Assembly: GCF_003711105.1 (NCBI RefSeq)
Contig: NZ_CP023865.1
Coordinates: forward strand, 4,303,001-4,367,000
Length of the DNA: 64,000 nt
Reading direction: 5' to 3'
From: Actinoplanes teichomyceticus ATCC 31121
GTDB taxonomy: Bacteria > Actinomycetota > Actinomycetes > Mycobacteriales > Micromonosporaceae
The notes beneath the pieces were generated by a model that saw only the letters and a program-made list of their open reading frames with translations, ran no database searches and was not told the DNA's origin. Numbering within the stretch: the first letter of the stretch is position 1; every line of letters begins with the position of its first letter. This document shows positions 24,589 through 36,400 of this stretch, one piece after another. The position numbers and the translations under genes are program-made.

Positions 24589-25593
24589 TCAGTGGACCAG
24601 CGCGTCCGGCGCGATGCCGGCGGTGGAGCCGTCCCGGCCGTACGCCGTCAGGCTCCCGATCGTGCTGGCCGCGATGTTGCGCAGCGCGTCCTCGGTGAAG
24701 AACGCCTGGTGGCCGGTGATCAGCACGTTCGGGAAGGAGACCAGGCGGGTGAACAGGTCGTCGCTGAGCACCTGGTCGGAGAGGTCCTCGAAGAACAGCG
24801 CCGCCTCCTCCTCGTACACGTCGAGTCCGAGGTGGCCGATCCGGCCGCTCATCAGGCCCCGGATCACCGCCGCGGTGTCGACCAGGGCCCCGCGGCTGGT
24901 GTTGATCAGCATGACGCCCTCGCGCATCATCGCGATGCGCGACTCGTCGATCAGGTGGTGCGTCTCCGGGGTCAACGGGCAGTGCAGGGTGACGACGTCG
25001 GACTCGGCGAGCAGCGTCTCCAGCGGCACGTAGGTGGCGCCCGCCTCGATCGCCTCCCGCGCCGGGTACGGGTCGGTGGCCAGCACCCGGCAGCCGAACC
25101 CGGCCATGATCCGGATGAAGCACACGCCGATCTTGCCGGTGCCGACCACCCCGACGGTACGGCCGTGCAGGTCGAAGCCGAGCAGCCCGTTGAGCGCGAA
25201 GTTGTGCTCGCGCACCCGGTTGTACGCCCGGTGGATGCGCCGGTTGAGCGCCAGCACCAGACCCGCGCAGTGCTCGGCCACCGCGTACGGCGAATAGCCC
25301 GGCACCCGGGTGACCGCGAGCCCCAGCCGGCGCGCGGCGCCCAGGTCGACGTGGTTGTAACCGGCCGAGCGCAGCGCGACCATCCGCACCCCGGCCGTGG
25401 CGAGGCGCTCGAGCACCGGCGCGCCGAGATCGTCGTTGACGAACGCGCAGACCGCGTCGCAGCCGACCGCCAGCGACGCGGTGTCCGGGGTGAGCCGGGG
25501 TTCCAGGAAGGTCAGCTCGTGCCCGGCCTCGTGGTTGGCCTCGCTGAGGAACCGGCTGTCATACGGCTTTGTGCTGAACACCGCAACGCGCAT
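24589..25593 (-). CDS. ldhA: D-lactate dehydrogenase (LdhA type, D-2-hydroxyacid dehydrogenase)
   Basis: A 334-residue NAD-dependent D-2-hydroxyacid dehydrogenase, close in length to E. coli LdhA (329). Seen: [16 protein letters not shown] at the N-terminus, [12 protein letters not shown], the nucleotide motif [41 protein letters not shown] (catalytic Arg region), LGLDVYEEE (Glu) and [10 protein letters not shown] (His). It should interconvert pyruvate and D-lactate. I chose the ATG at 25593: the longer start at 25623 would lie in the loop of the hairpin 25605-25641. The AGGG ribosome site directly follows that hairpin. Confidence 0.9.
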   Translation of the reverse strand: MRVAVFSTKPYDSRFLSEANHEAGHELTFLEPRLTPDTASLAVGCDAVCAFVNDDLGAPVLERLATAGVRMVALRSAGYNHVDLGAARRLGLAVTRVPGYSPYAVAEHCAGLVLALNRRIHRAYNRVREHNFALNGLLGFDLHGRTVGVVGTGKIGVCFIRIMAGFGCRVLATDPYPAREAIEAGATYVPLETLLAESDVVTLHCPLTPETHHLIDESRIAMMREGVMLINTSRGALVDTAAVIRGLMSGRIGHLGLDVYEEEAALFFEDLSDQVLSDDLFTRLVSFPNVLITGHQAFFTEDALRNIAASTIGSLTAYGRDGSTAGIAPDALVH

Positions 25594-25604
25594 GATCGAC
25601 ACCC

Positions 25605-25641
25605 TAACCGCCCGGCCGATCACGGATCGGCCGGGCGGTTA
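25605..25641 (-). terminator. strong hairpin between katG and ldhA
   Basis: A perfect 16-bp stem (25605-25620 with 25626-25641, TAACCGCCCGGCCGAT) and 5-base loop lies 14 bp after the katG stop and 11 bp before the ldhA ATG. It probably ends the furA-katG transcript. It lacks a U-tract, so read-through into ldhA is conceivable. Confidence 0.6.
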
Positions 25642-25655
25642 CGGATGTGCGGGGA

Positions 25656-28384
<2,729 letters not shown>

Positions 28385-28391
28385 GCCGATG

Positions 28392-28421
28392 ACCATAGTC
28401 GGCTTTTCTGGAATTAATCAA
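28392..28421 (-). promoter_or_regulatory. furA-katG promoter, probably leaderless
   Basis: On the minus strand TTGATT (28416-28421) and TATGGT (28392-28397) are 18 bases apart. TATGGT ends 7 bases before the furA ATG, so the mRNA likely starts at the ATG. The AT-rich stretch TTGATTAATTC over the -35 is the natural place for a FurA box. Confidence 0.6.
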
Positions 28422-28536
28422 GTTTCCCCACCCGCGGGAGGCGGATCCCACACCTCCGCCGCGCGGCCGGCCGCCGGACCCGCGTGCCACGCGCCGGGGT
28501 GCGCGTCGCGGCCGCACCGGCCCGGCCCGCGGCGCG

Positions 28537-28565
28537 GTGACAACACGTCGAGGGTCTTCTATTGT
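28537..28565 (+). promoter_or_regulatory. promoter of the fxs operon
   Basis: GTGACA (28537-28542), a 17-base spacer, then TATTGT (28560-28565): close to the vegetative consensus. Transcription would start near 28572, leaving a leader of about 29 bases with a GGAGCAGGA ribosome site before the fxsA GTG. This is the only clear promoter in the 28385-28600 gap. Confidence 0.6.
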
Positions 28566-28600
28566 TGGGCTGTTGTCGTCGAGCCTCTGGGAGCAGGAAC

Positions 28601-28771
28601 GTGGATCTCATCGAGGACCAACGCCGGGACCTTGCGCCGCTGGAGGACCTGCGCCGCACGCCGCTGGGCGGCATCGACCCGCGCCGGGCGGCCGAGGTGG
28701 CCCGGGCCCAGACCCGTGACGAGGCCGAGCGCGGCCGGATCGACTCGGCGCTCTTTGGCTCCGCCATCTAG
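28601..28771 (+). CDS. fxsA: FxsA: FxSxx-COOH precursor peptide
   Basis: A 56-residue peptide with a GTG start and TAG stop, too small for most gene finders. It begins VDLIEDQRRDLAPLEDL, is highly charged throughout, and ends RIDSALFGSAI. The last five residues FGSAI fit F-x-S-x-x-COOH, the invariant end of FxsA peptides (TIGR04268 type), which are modified by the radical SAM enzyme FxsB. The predicted modified region is the C-terminal Phe and its neighbours; in characterised relatives a cyclophane is made on the aromatic ring. The gene overlaps fxsB by 56 bp and is first in a six-gene operon. Confidence 0.88.
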   Translation: MDLIEDQRRDLAPLEDLRRTPLGGIDPRRAAEVARAQTRDEAERGRIDSALFGSAI

Positions 28772-30938
28772 CCCGATCAGCCAGTACGTTCTGAAGATCG
28801 CCAGCCGGTGCGATCTGAAGTGCGACTACTGCTACGTCTACGAGCACGCCGACCAGGGCTGGCGCCGGCAGCCTCCACAGATGGAGCCGGCCACCGTGAC
28901 CGCCGTCGCGCGGCGCATCGCCGAGCACGCCGAGCGGCACCGCCTGCCGACCGTGCGGGTGGTGCTGCACGGCGGTGAGCCGCTGCTGGTCGGCGCCCGC
29001 CGCCTGGACGAGATCGCCGCCGAGCTGCACGCCATCGTCGGCCCGCGGCTGGACCTGCGGATGCAGACCAACGGGGTGCTGCTGACCGAGGAGATCTGCC
29101 ACATCGCGAAGCGGCGGCGGATCCGGATCGGCGTGTCGCTCGACGGGGACCTCGCCGCCCACGACCGGCACCGCCGGTTCGCGCACGGCGGCGGCAGCCA
29201 CCGGCACGTGCTGCGCGCCCTGTCGCTGCTGCGCGCCGAGCCGAACCGGGCCGCCTACGCCGGCCTGTTGTGCACCGTCGACCTGCGCAACGACCCGCTG
29301 CGGGTGTACCACGCGCTGCTGGCCCAGCAGCCGCCCCGGATCGACTTCCTGCTGCCGCACGCCACCTGGGACAACCCGCCGCCGGGGGCCGGGGCCACGC
29401 CGTACGCGCGCTGGTTGTCGGCGGTGTTCCGCCGGTGGACGGCCGACGGCCGGCCGGTGCCGATCCGCCTGTTCGACGCCCTGCTGTCGCCCGGCACGGT
29501 CGGCGCGGAGGCGGTCGGGCTGGGCCCGGCCGACCTGGTGGTGATCGAGACCGACGGCTCCTACGAGCAGGTCGACTCGCTCAAGGTGGCCTACGACGGG
29601 GCGGCCGCGACCGGATTGGACGTCTTCACCTCCCCGGTCGACGAGGTGGCCGCCCACCCGATGATCGCCGTCCGGCAGACCGGACTGGCCGGGCTCAGCG
29701 CCACCTGCCGGGCCTGCGACGTGGTGGACCGCTGCGGCGGCGGCCAGTTCGCGCACCGGTTCCGCACCGGGACCGGCTTCGACAACCCGTCGGTGTACTG
29801 CGCCGACCTGAAGGAATTGATCGACGGCATGGACGATCGGGACGCCCTGGCCACCTGGGTGCGCGACGAGCTGGCCGGCGGCGCCGGCGGCGCGGACGCG
29901 CTCGCCCAGCTCGCGCCGGTCCACGAGGCCATGGTCCGGGCCCGGCTGGTCACCCTCGCCGCGCACGGCCCGGCGGGCACGCCGCCGCCCGGCTGGGCGC
30001 AGCTGGTCGCGCTCGACGAGACCGCGCCCGAGGCGGTCCGGGCGGTGCTCACCCATCCGTTCGTCCGGCGCGGCGACGCCGCCCACCTGGCCGGTGTCGC
30101 CGCCGCCGCGGCGATCCGCGCGGGCGCGGAGATCCGCCTGGCGGTGCCGGTCCACGACGGCCTGCTCGCCCTGCCGACGCTGGGCGCCCTGCGCTGGCCG
30201 GACGGCGACCCGGTGGCCGAGGTCCGCACGTTCGCCGGCGGGTTCCACGCCGGCGACGTGACGGTACGCCTGGACCGGCCGTCCGCGCGCTGGCTGCCGG
30301 CCCGGCGGTTGCGCCTCGGCGACGGCCCGCCGGTGCTGCTGGAGGACACCGACCCGCTGCGCGACGCCTATCCCGGGCTGCCGCTGACCGGCCGGCTGGA
30401 CGACGCCGCGGCCGCCGCCTGGCAGCAACGCCTCGACGGCGCCGTGGCCGGCCTGCGCGCCGACGCCCCGGAATACCTGCCCGGCCTGGCCGCCACGCTG
30501 CGCGCGATCGTGCCGCTGCGGCACGACGGCACCGGCACGCAGCGGGCCGGCTCGGCGCGCACCGCGTTCGGCGCGGTCGCGGCCACTCCGGAGGACCCGG
30601 ACGCGCTGGCGTTGCTGCTGGTCCACGAGGTGCAGCACCTCAAGCTCGGGGCGGTGCTGGACGTCTGCCCGATGTTCGACGCGCGCGACCCGCGCCGCCT
30701 GCCGGTGCCGTGGCGGCCGGACCCGCGCCCGGCCGAGGGCGTGCTGCAGGGCACGTACGCGTTCCTGGCGGTCGCCGACGTGTGGCGCCGCCGCCCCGGC
30801 CCGGCCGCCGCGGCCCGTTTCACGCAGCTGCGCGGCTGGCTCGACGTGGTGCTCGACCGGCTGCTCGGCGCCGCCTTCCTGACCCCGGCCGGGGTACGGT
30901 TCGCCACCGCGATGCGTGGCACCGTGGACCGATGGTGA
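28716..30938 (+). CDS. fxsB: FxsB: radical SAM/SPASM enzyme fused to HExxH domain
   Basis: A protein of about 740 residues. The radical SAM cluster motif is CDLKCDYCYVYEHADQGW (Cys32, 36, 39 from the GTG at 28716). SPASM-type cysteines follow in SATCRACDVVDRCGGGQFA and VYCADLKELI. The C-terminal half carries LLLVHEVQHLKLG (HEVQH at about 637-641). Fused radical SAM-HExxH proteins of this family are reported to form cyclophanes and to beta-hydroxylate with 2-oxoglutarate. Substrate: FxsA. The start is uncertain: GTG 28716 or TTG 28755, both inside fxsA and without a ribosome site, so translational coupling is likely. The stop overlaps the next gene by 7 bp. Confidence 0.92.
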   Translation: MTRPSAAGSTRRSLAPPSSPISQYVLKIASRCDLKCDYCYVYEHADQGWRRQPPQMEPATVTAVARRIAEHAERHRLPTVRVVLHGGEPLLVGARRLDEIAAELHAIVGPRLDLRMQTNGVLLTEEICHIAKRRRIRIGVSLDGDLAAHDRHRRFAHGGGSHRHVLRALSLLRAEPNRAAYAGLLCTVDLRNDPLRVYHALLAQQPPRIDFLLPHATWDNPPPGAGATPYARWLSAVFRRWTADGRPVPIRLFDALLSPGTVGAEAVGLGPADLVVIETDGSYEQVDSLKVAYDGAAATGLDVFTSPVDEVAAHPMIAVRQTGLAGLSATCRACDVVDRCGGGQFAHRFRTGTGFDNPSVYCADLKELIDGMDDRDALATWVRDELAGGAGGADALAQLAPVHEAMVRARLVTLAAHGPAGTPPPGWAQLVALDETAPEAVRAVLTHPFVRRGDAAHLAGVAAAAAIRAGAEIRLAVPVHDGLLALPTLGALRWPDGDPVAEVRTFAGGFHAGDVTVRLDRPSARWLPARRLRLGDGPPVLLEDTDPLRDAYPGLPLTGRLDDAAAAAWQQRLDGAVAGLRADAPEYLPGLAATLRAIVPLRHDGTGTQRAGSARTAFGAVAATPEDPDALALLLVHEVQHLKLGAVLDVCPMFDARDPRRLPVPWRPDPRPAEGVLQGTYAFLAVADVWRRRPGPAAAARFTQLRGWLDVVLDRLLGAAFLTPAGVRFATAMRGTVDRW

Positions 30939-31768
30939 ACCACGACCTGGCCGAGGACCTGCGCCGGGCCGGGCTGCGACCGGGCGCGACCGTGCTGGCG
31001 CACTGCTCGCTGCACGAGGTGGGCTGGCTGCCGGACGGCCCGGCCACCCTGCGCCGGGCGTTGCAGCGGGTGCTCACCCCGGGCGGCACGCTGGTGGTGC
31101 CGACGCACACGGCCGGCAACTCGAACACCTCGGACCAGTACCGCCGCGCGACCGCCGGCAAGTCCGCGGCGGCCCGGGCGGCCTGGGAGGACGCCATCGA
31201 GCCGTTCGACCCGGACACCAGCCCGTCGCACGAGATGGGGCTGCTCGCCGAGGACGTACGCCGGCACCCGGGGACCCTGCGCAGCCGGCACCCGCACACC
31301 TCGTTCAGCGCGCTCGGGCCGCGGGCACGGGAGCTGACCGCGGTGCACGACCTGGACTGTCACCTGGGTGAGCGGTCCCCGGTCGGCGCGCTGTACGCGG
31401 CGGACGCGACGGTGCTGATGATCGGGGTCGGCTACGACCACTGCACCGCGTTCCACCTGGCCGAGTACCGCCTGCCCACCCCGCCGCGGCGCCGGGCGCA
31501 CCGCTGCTACGTGCGCGACGAGCGGGGCGGGCGCCGCCGTGTCGACTTCCTCGCCCCGCACCTGGACGACCACGACTTCCCGCTGCTGGGCGCGGCGTTC
31601 GAGGGTACCGGGGTGGTGCGCGCCGGACGGGTCGGCAACGCCCGGACCCGGCTGTTCGAGATCCGGGCCGCCGTCGATTTCGCGGTCGGCTGGATGACCG
31701 AGCATCGTGGACGCTCGCCGGGGTGTCCGGACTCGCCCGCGGTCGATATCGTGAACCTCCACCGTTGA
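30932..31768 (+). CDS. AAC(3)-like aminoglycoside N-acetyltransferase in the fxs operon
   Basis: A 278-residue protein of the AAC(3)/YokD fold and normal length. Seen: GATVLAHCSLHEVGWLPDG, LVVPTHTAGNSNTSD, SPSHEMGLLAEDVRR, the catalytic region SRHPHTSFSALGPRA and IGVGYDHCTAFHLAEYR. The family transfers acetyl from acetyl-CoA to amines; here the gene overlaps fxsB by 7 bp. That suggests the natural substrate is the FxsA product or an amine partner rather than an antibiotic. This last point is inference; aminoglycoside resistance cannot be excluded. Confidence 0.85.
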   Translation: MVNHDLAEDLRRAGLRPGATVLAHCSLHEVGWLPDGPATLRRALQRVLTPGGTLVVPTHTAGNSNTSDQYRRATAGKSAAARAAWEDAIEPFDPDTSPSHEMGLLAEDVRRHPGTLRSRHPHTSFSALGPRARELTAVHDLDCHLGERSPVGALYAADATVLMIGVGYDHCTAFHLAEYRLPTPPRRRAHRCYVRDERGGRRRVDFLAPHLDDHDFPLLGAAFEGTGVVRAGRVGNARTRLFEIRAAVDFAVGWMTEHRGRSPGCPDSPAVDIVNLHR

Positions 31769-31794
31769 GGAGCGTGCGAGCTGGGGAGCGGAGC

Positions 31795-32448
31795 ATGACC
31801 TCGAGTTCCCGTACGCCGGTCTTCTTCATCAGCTACGCCCACCGCCCGCAGCGGGCCCGGGCGCAGCGCGACGCGCACCTGGTCCGCGAGTTCTACGACA
31901 CGCTGTACGGGCACGTCGACGAGCTGCTCGGCCTGCAGGCCGGGCAGGAGGCCGGCTTCATGGACGCCGAGCTGGACGGCGGCCAGCGCTGGTCCGACGA
32001 CCTGGCGTACGCGATCGGCCACTGCCAGGTCCTGGTCCCGCTGATCTCGCCACGCTTCGGCGGCAGCGAGTGGTGCGCCCGGGAATGGCACGCCTTCGCC
32101 CGCCGCCCGCACCGCAAGTTCCCGAAGGCGAAGTCGTCGCACGGCGCCACCCCGATCATCCCGGTGTCCTGGACCCCGTTCCCGATCGAGCAGCTGCCCG
32201 GCGAGATCGCCGCGGTGCAGTTCTTCACCCCGGCCGGGCTGCCCGCCCCGGAGATGGCGCGGCTGTACCACCGGGAGGGGCTGTACGGCCTGCTGCAACT
32301 CGGCGAACGGGGCCTGGAGGTGTACGAGGCGGTGGTGTGGAAGCTGGCCCAGTGGATCGCGGACGCGTTCTGGACGCACGACGTCGAGATCGACGACGAC
32401 GTCGACTTCCGCGGCCTGCCCACCAAGTTCGGGGAGGACCCGACGTGA
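31795..32448 (+). CDS. TIR-like protein of the Fxs system
   Basis: A 217-residue TIR-fold protein, ATG at 31795 behind GGGGAG. Seen: PVFFISYAHRPQRARAQRD (box 1), GQEAGFMDAELDGGQRWSDD, and CQVLVPLISPRFGGSEWCAR followed by EWHAFARRP. The SEWCARE stretch corresponds to the region of TIR domains that holds the catalytic Glu of NAD hydrolases. The C-terminal segment (GLYGLLQLGERGLEVYEAVV) is shared with FxsC-type proteins. It overlaps the following paralogue by 4 bp (GTGA). Confidence 0.82.
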   Translation: MTSSSRTPVFFISYAHRPQRARAQRDAHLVREFYDTLYGHVDELLGLQAGQEAGFMDAELDGGQRWSDDLAYAIGHCQVLVPLISPRFGGSEWCAREWHAFARRPHRKFPKAKSSHGATPIIPVSWTPFPIEQLPGEIAAVQFFTPAGLPAPEMARLYHREGLYGLLQLGERGLEVYEAVVWKLAQWIADAFWTHDVEIDDDVDFRGLPTKFGEDPT

Positions 32449-33470
32449 TCTTCTACCTCAGTCACGCGCACGCGGCCCGCGGCGGCGGGGCCCCCGACCC
32501 CTGGGTGCGGCGGTTCTTCGACGCCCTGTCCGACGCCGTGCACGCCCGCACCGGCGACGGCGGTTTCCACGACGGGCAGCTGGCCCCGGGCGCCGACAGC
32601 AAGCAGCAGCTCACCGCGGCCCTCGGGCAGGCCCAGGTGTTCGTCCCGCTGTACTCGCCGCAGTACTTCAACAACTCGTGGGCCGTGGCCGAGCTGACCT
32701 CGTTCCGGTCCCGGTTGCGCGGGTTCGCCCCGGCCGAGGCGGCCCGCCACATCGTGCCGGTGGTCTGGACGCCGCTGCCGCCGTGGGCCGCGCGCCCCGA
32801 GGTCGACGAGGCGTTCGGCCTGGTCGGCAAGTCGGTGGAGTACTCCGAGAACGGTATGCGCGCGCTGTGCATGCTCAGCGTCTACCGCGACGCGTACCGC
32901 GACCTGGTGACCCGGTTCGCCGACCGGATCGCCGCCGTGGTCCACGAGTCGCCGCTGGCCCCGTCGGCGGCCGCCCCGCCGGTCCCGCGACCGCCGGACA
33001 CCGGCGAACCGGCGCTGCTGGTGTCCCTGCTGGCCGCCGAGGGCTCCGGGTACGACCTGCCGGCGCTGGCCGGCCGGGTGCTGGCGGCGGCCGAGCGGCT
33101 CGGCGTCCCGGCCCTGCAGGCGCCGCCCGACCAGGTGCGCCGGCAGGCCGGGCGGCGGCCGTGCGTGCTGCTGATCGACGCCGGGGCCGGCCCGGAGACG
33201 GTGCGCGCCACGGTCACCGGACTGCCCGGCTGGGTGATCGCGCTGGTCGTCGCGAGCGCGTCGGCGGCGACCGGAGCGCTCACCGGTATCCTGCGAACCG
33301 CCGGCCTGCCCCGGGTCAGCCCGGTCCGCACGGTCGCCGAGTTCGAGCGCACCGCCCCGCTGCTGGTGACCGAGGCGCGCAAGCAGTATCTGCGGCACGG
33401 ACCGGTGGTGACCGCACCCGGCTCGCCGCGGCCGAGCCTGCGCCGGACCGTCGACGACAAGCGAGGATAG
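32445..33470 (+). CDS. fxsC: FxsC: TIR-like FxsC protein
   Basis: A 341-residue protein with a GTG start overlapping the previous stop. Residues 1-180 are a second TIR-like domain (IFYLSHAHAARGGGAPD; QVFVPLYSPQYFNNSWAVAE), keeping the Glu after the W. Residues about 185-320 form the FxsC C-terminal domain (PALLVSLLAAEGSGYDLPAL; APLLVTEARKQYLRHGP). A Pro-rich stretch separates the two. FxsC proteins are known only from FxS loci and their role is not established. Signalling between FxsT and the peptide enzyme, or an NADase-like effector role, are hypotheses. Confidence 0.85.
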   Translation: MIFYLSHAHAARGGGAPDPWVRRFFDALSDAVHARTGDGGFHDGQLAPGADSKQQLTAALGQAQVFVPLYSPQYFNNSWAVAELTSFRSRLRGFAPAEAARHIVPVVWTPLPPWAARPEVDEAFGLVGKSVEYSENGMRALCMLSVYRDAYRDLVTRFADRIAAVVHESPLAPSAAAPPVPRPPDTGEPALLVSLLAAEGSGYDLPALAGRVLAAAERLGVPALQAPPDQVRRQAGRRPCVLLIDAGAGPETVRATVTGLPGWVIALVVASASAATGALTGILRTAGLPRVSPVRTVAEFERTAPLLVTEARKQYLRHGPVVTAPGSPRPSLRRTVDDKRG

Positions 33471-33478
33471 GGGCGACC

Positions 33479-36400
33479 ATGGTGGACCGCGAGGGGCAGA
33501 TCGTCACCTTCTACTCGTACAAGGGCGGCACCGGGCGCACCATGGCGCTGGCGAACGTGGCGTGGATCCTGGCCGCCAACGGCCACCGGGTGCTGGCCGC
33601 CGACTGGGACCTGGAGTCCCCCGGCCTGCACCGGTTCTTCGCCCCGTTCCTGAGCCCTGAGCAGGTGGCCACCACGCGCGGCGTGATCGGGTTGATCACC
33701 GAGTACCAGTGGGCGACCCTGCCGCGCGACGAGCGGGGCAACGGCCTGCCGGAGACCGAGCGACCGGCCGACTGGTACCGCGAGTACGCCAAGGCCGAGC
33801 GGTACGCCTTCTCGATCAACTGGGCGTTCCCCGGCGGCGGCTCGCTCGACGTGCTGCTGGCCGGGCACAGCAGCCTGGAGTACGAAGCCAGCCTGAACGG
33901 CCTCAACTGGGAGGACTTCTACAACCGGCTGGGCGGCGCGCACTTCTTCGACGCGCTGCGCGAGGACATGAAGAGCCGCTACGACTACACCCTGCTGGAC
34001 AGCCGGACCGGGCTCAGCGACGTGGCGGACATCTGCACGATCCACCTGCCGGACGTGATCGTCGACTGCTTCACCCTCAGCGAGCAGGGCATCGACGGCG
34101 GCGCGTCGGTCGCCGCGCAGATCCGCACCTACGAGGACGAGCGGCTGCGCCGGATCCTGCCGGTGCCGATGCGGGTCGACAACGGCGAGCAGTCCAAGGC
34201 CGACGCCGGCCGCACCCTGGCGAGACGGCGCTTCACCCGGCTGCCGGCCGGGATGACCGAGGAGGAGCGGCGCAACTACTGGTACGAGGTGGAGGTGCCG
34301 TACCGCACCTACTACGCGTACGAGGAGATGCTGGCCACCTTCGGCGACGAGCCCGGCAACCCGGCCAGCCTGCTGTCCTCGTACGAGCGGCTGACCGGTT
34401 ACATCACCGATGGGCGGGTCAACCGGATGCCGCCGCTGGAACCGGGCCTGCGCCGGCAGGTGGTGGCCCGGTTCGAGCGCAAACCCGCCCTGGTCGAGGA
34501 GACCCTGATGCTGCGGTACGCCCCGCAGGACCAGGTGTGGGCCGAGTGGGCGCTGGCCGTCTACACCGCCGCCCGGCTGCGCGTCGTCGACGGCGGCCGG
34601 TCCGGCGAGCCGGCCGATCCGGGCACCCGGGAGGTGGTGCTCCACTCCGACGAGTTCGCCGGCACCGGCAACCGTTCCGCGGTGGCGCTCTGCGTCGGCG
34701 ACAGCACCCCGGCCCCGGACGAGTTCGACGCCTGGGACTCGCTCCACGGGCACGGCGCCGAGTCGGCGATCGGGCGCGCGTTGCGGCTGGTCGGCGCGGA
34801 CGACCGGGGCGCCGCCGACTGGCACGCGACGCTGCCGCGCTACCCCGGCGAGTTGCCGCAGGTGCAGAATCCGCCGACCCGCAACCCCCGGTTCACCGGC
34901 CGCGACTCCGAGCTGCGCCGGATCCGGGAGACCCTCAAACGGGCCGGGGGCACCCCGGTGGCGCTGGTCGGCGGCGCCGGGACCGGCAAGTCGCAGCTGG
35001 CCATCGAGTACGCACATCGCTTCGCCGGGGCCTACGACGTGATCTGGTGGGTGCCGGCCGACCCGCCCCAGTTCGTCGAGACGATCATGGCCGACCTCGG
35101 CGCCGAGCTGAACTATCCGCGGCGCGCGACCCTCGACGACACCGCCGGCGTGGTGGTGCGCCGGCTCAGCCGCGGCGGCGGCCGCGAGGGCACCCCGCTG
35201 CGCTGGCTGCTGATCTTCGACAACGCCGACCGGCACGCCGACATCGCCCGCTACCTGCCCCGCGGCAACGGGCACCTGCTGGTCACCACCCGCAACGCCG
35301 AGTGGGGCGACGTCGCCAAGGTGATCGAGGTGGAGGGGTTCAGCCGCGCCGAGAGCATCGAACACCTGCGGTTCCGCGTCGGCACGCAGGCGATCACCCG
35401 GGCCGAGGCGGACCGGGTCGCCGAGGCGGTCGGCGACCTGCCGATCCTGGTGGTGCTCGCGGCCGCCTGGCTGCACGACACCGGCCGCTCGGCGCAGGAG
35501 TACCTGTCCGGCCTGGAGAAGTCCGGAACGGTGCGCAACGCCGCCATCGGGGTGTGGGAGGTCATCCTGGAGCGGCTGCGCGCCACCTCCAACGGCGCCT
35601 ACCGGCTGCTGCAACTGGCCTCGGTGCTGCAGCCGGACATCTCGCTCAGCCTGCTCTACAGCGACGAGGTGGCCCGGGTCATCGCCCAGTACGACAAGGA
35701 CGTGGCCCGCCAGCTCGCCGACCGGATGTCCGAGCACGACGTCACGTCCGCCCTGATGCAGCCGATCAACCGGCTGTCGCTGGTCAAACTGGACCCGGAG
35801 AAGCGGCGGGTCACCGTGCACCGGCTGCTGCAGAGCGCGCTGCGCGACCGGATGGCACCGGAACGCCTCGCCGAGGTCCGGCACGCGGTGCACCGGGTCC
35901 TGGCCCGGGCCCGGCCGGCCGGCGAGGTCGAGGACGCCCAGACCTGGGACGCGTTCCGGCTGCTCTGGAGCCACCTGGACGGCTCCGACCCGGAGGGGTG
36001 CCGCGACGACGACGTGCGCCAGCTGGTGATCGACCGGATCCGGTACATCTATCTGGTCGGCAGCTTCCGGCAGGGCCTGGACTACGCGATCCGCGCCGAC
36101 CGGCGGTGGAGCGCGCAGCTGGAGACCCTGTCACCGGACGACGAGGACCGGCACGCGCTGCTGGTGCGGCTGCTGCACCTGCGCTTCCACCGCGGGAACC
36201 TGCTGCGCAGCCTGGGCGAGTTCCGGCAGGCGCTGGAGCTGGACCGTGAGACGCTGCGGGCGCAGGAGGACCTGATCGGCGACAGCCACCCGTACACGCT
36301 GTTCACCGCCGGCAGCTACGGCGCCGACCTGCGCGCGCTCGGGCACTACCAGGAGGCGCTGCAACGCGACATCCTCACCTACCGGCTGTCGGCGGACCGG

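Noticed and set aside
30932..31768. Plain aminoglycoside resistance gene
   Set aside because: The fold fits AAC(3), but overlap with fxsB and operon position make a role in the FxS system at least as likely; I did not label it as resistance.
32882..35974. Minus-strand open frame of over 1000 codons opposite fxsC and fxsT
   Set aside because: Very His/Arg/Gln/Gly-rich composition without motifs; it is the antisense shadow of two well-supported genes in high-GC DNA.
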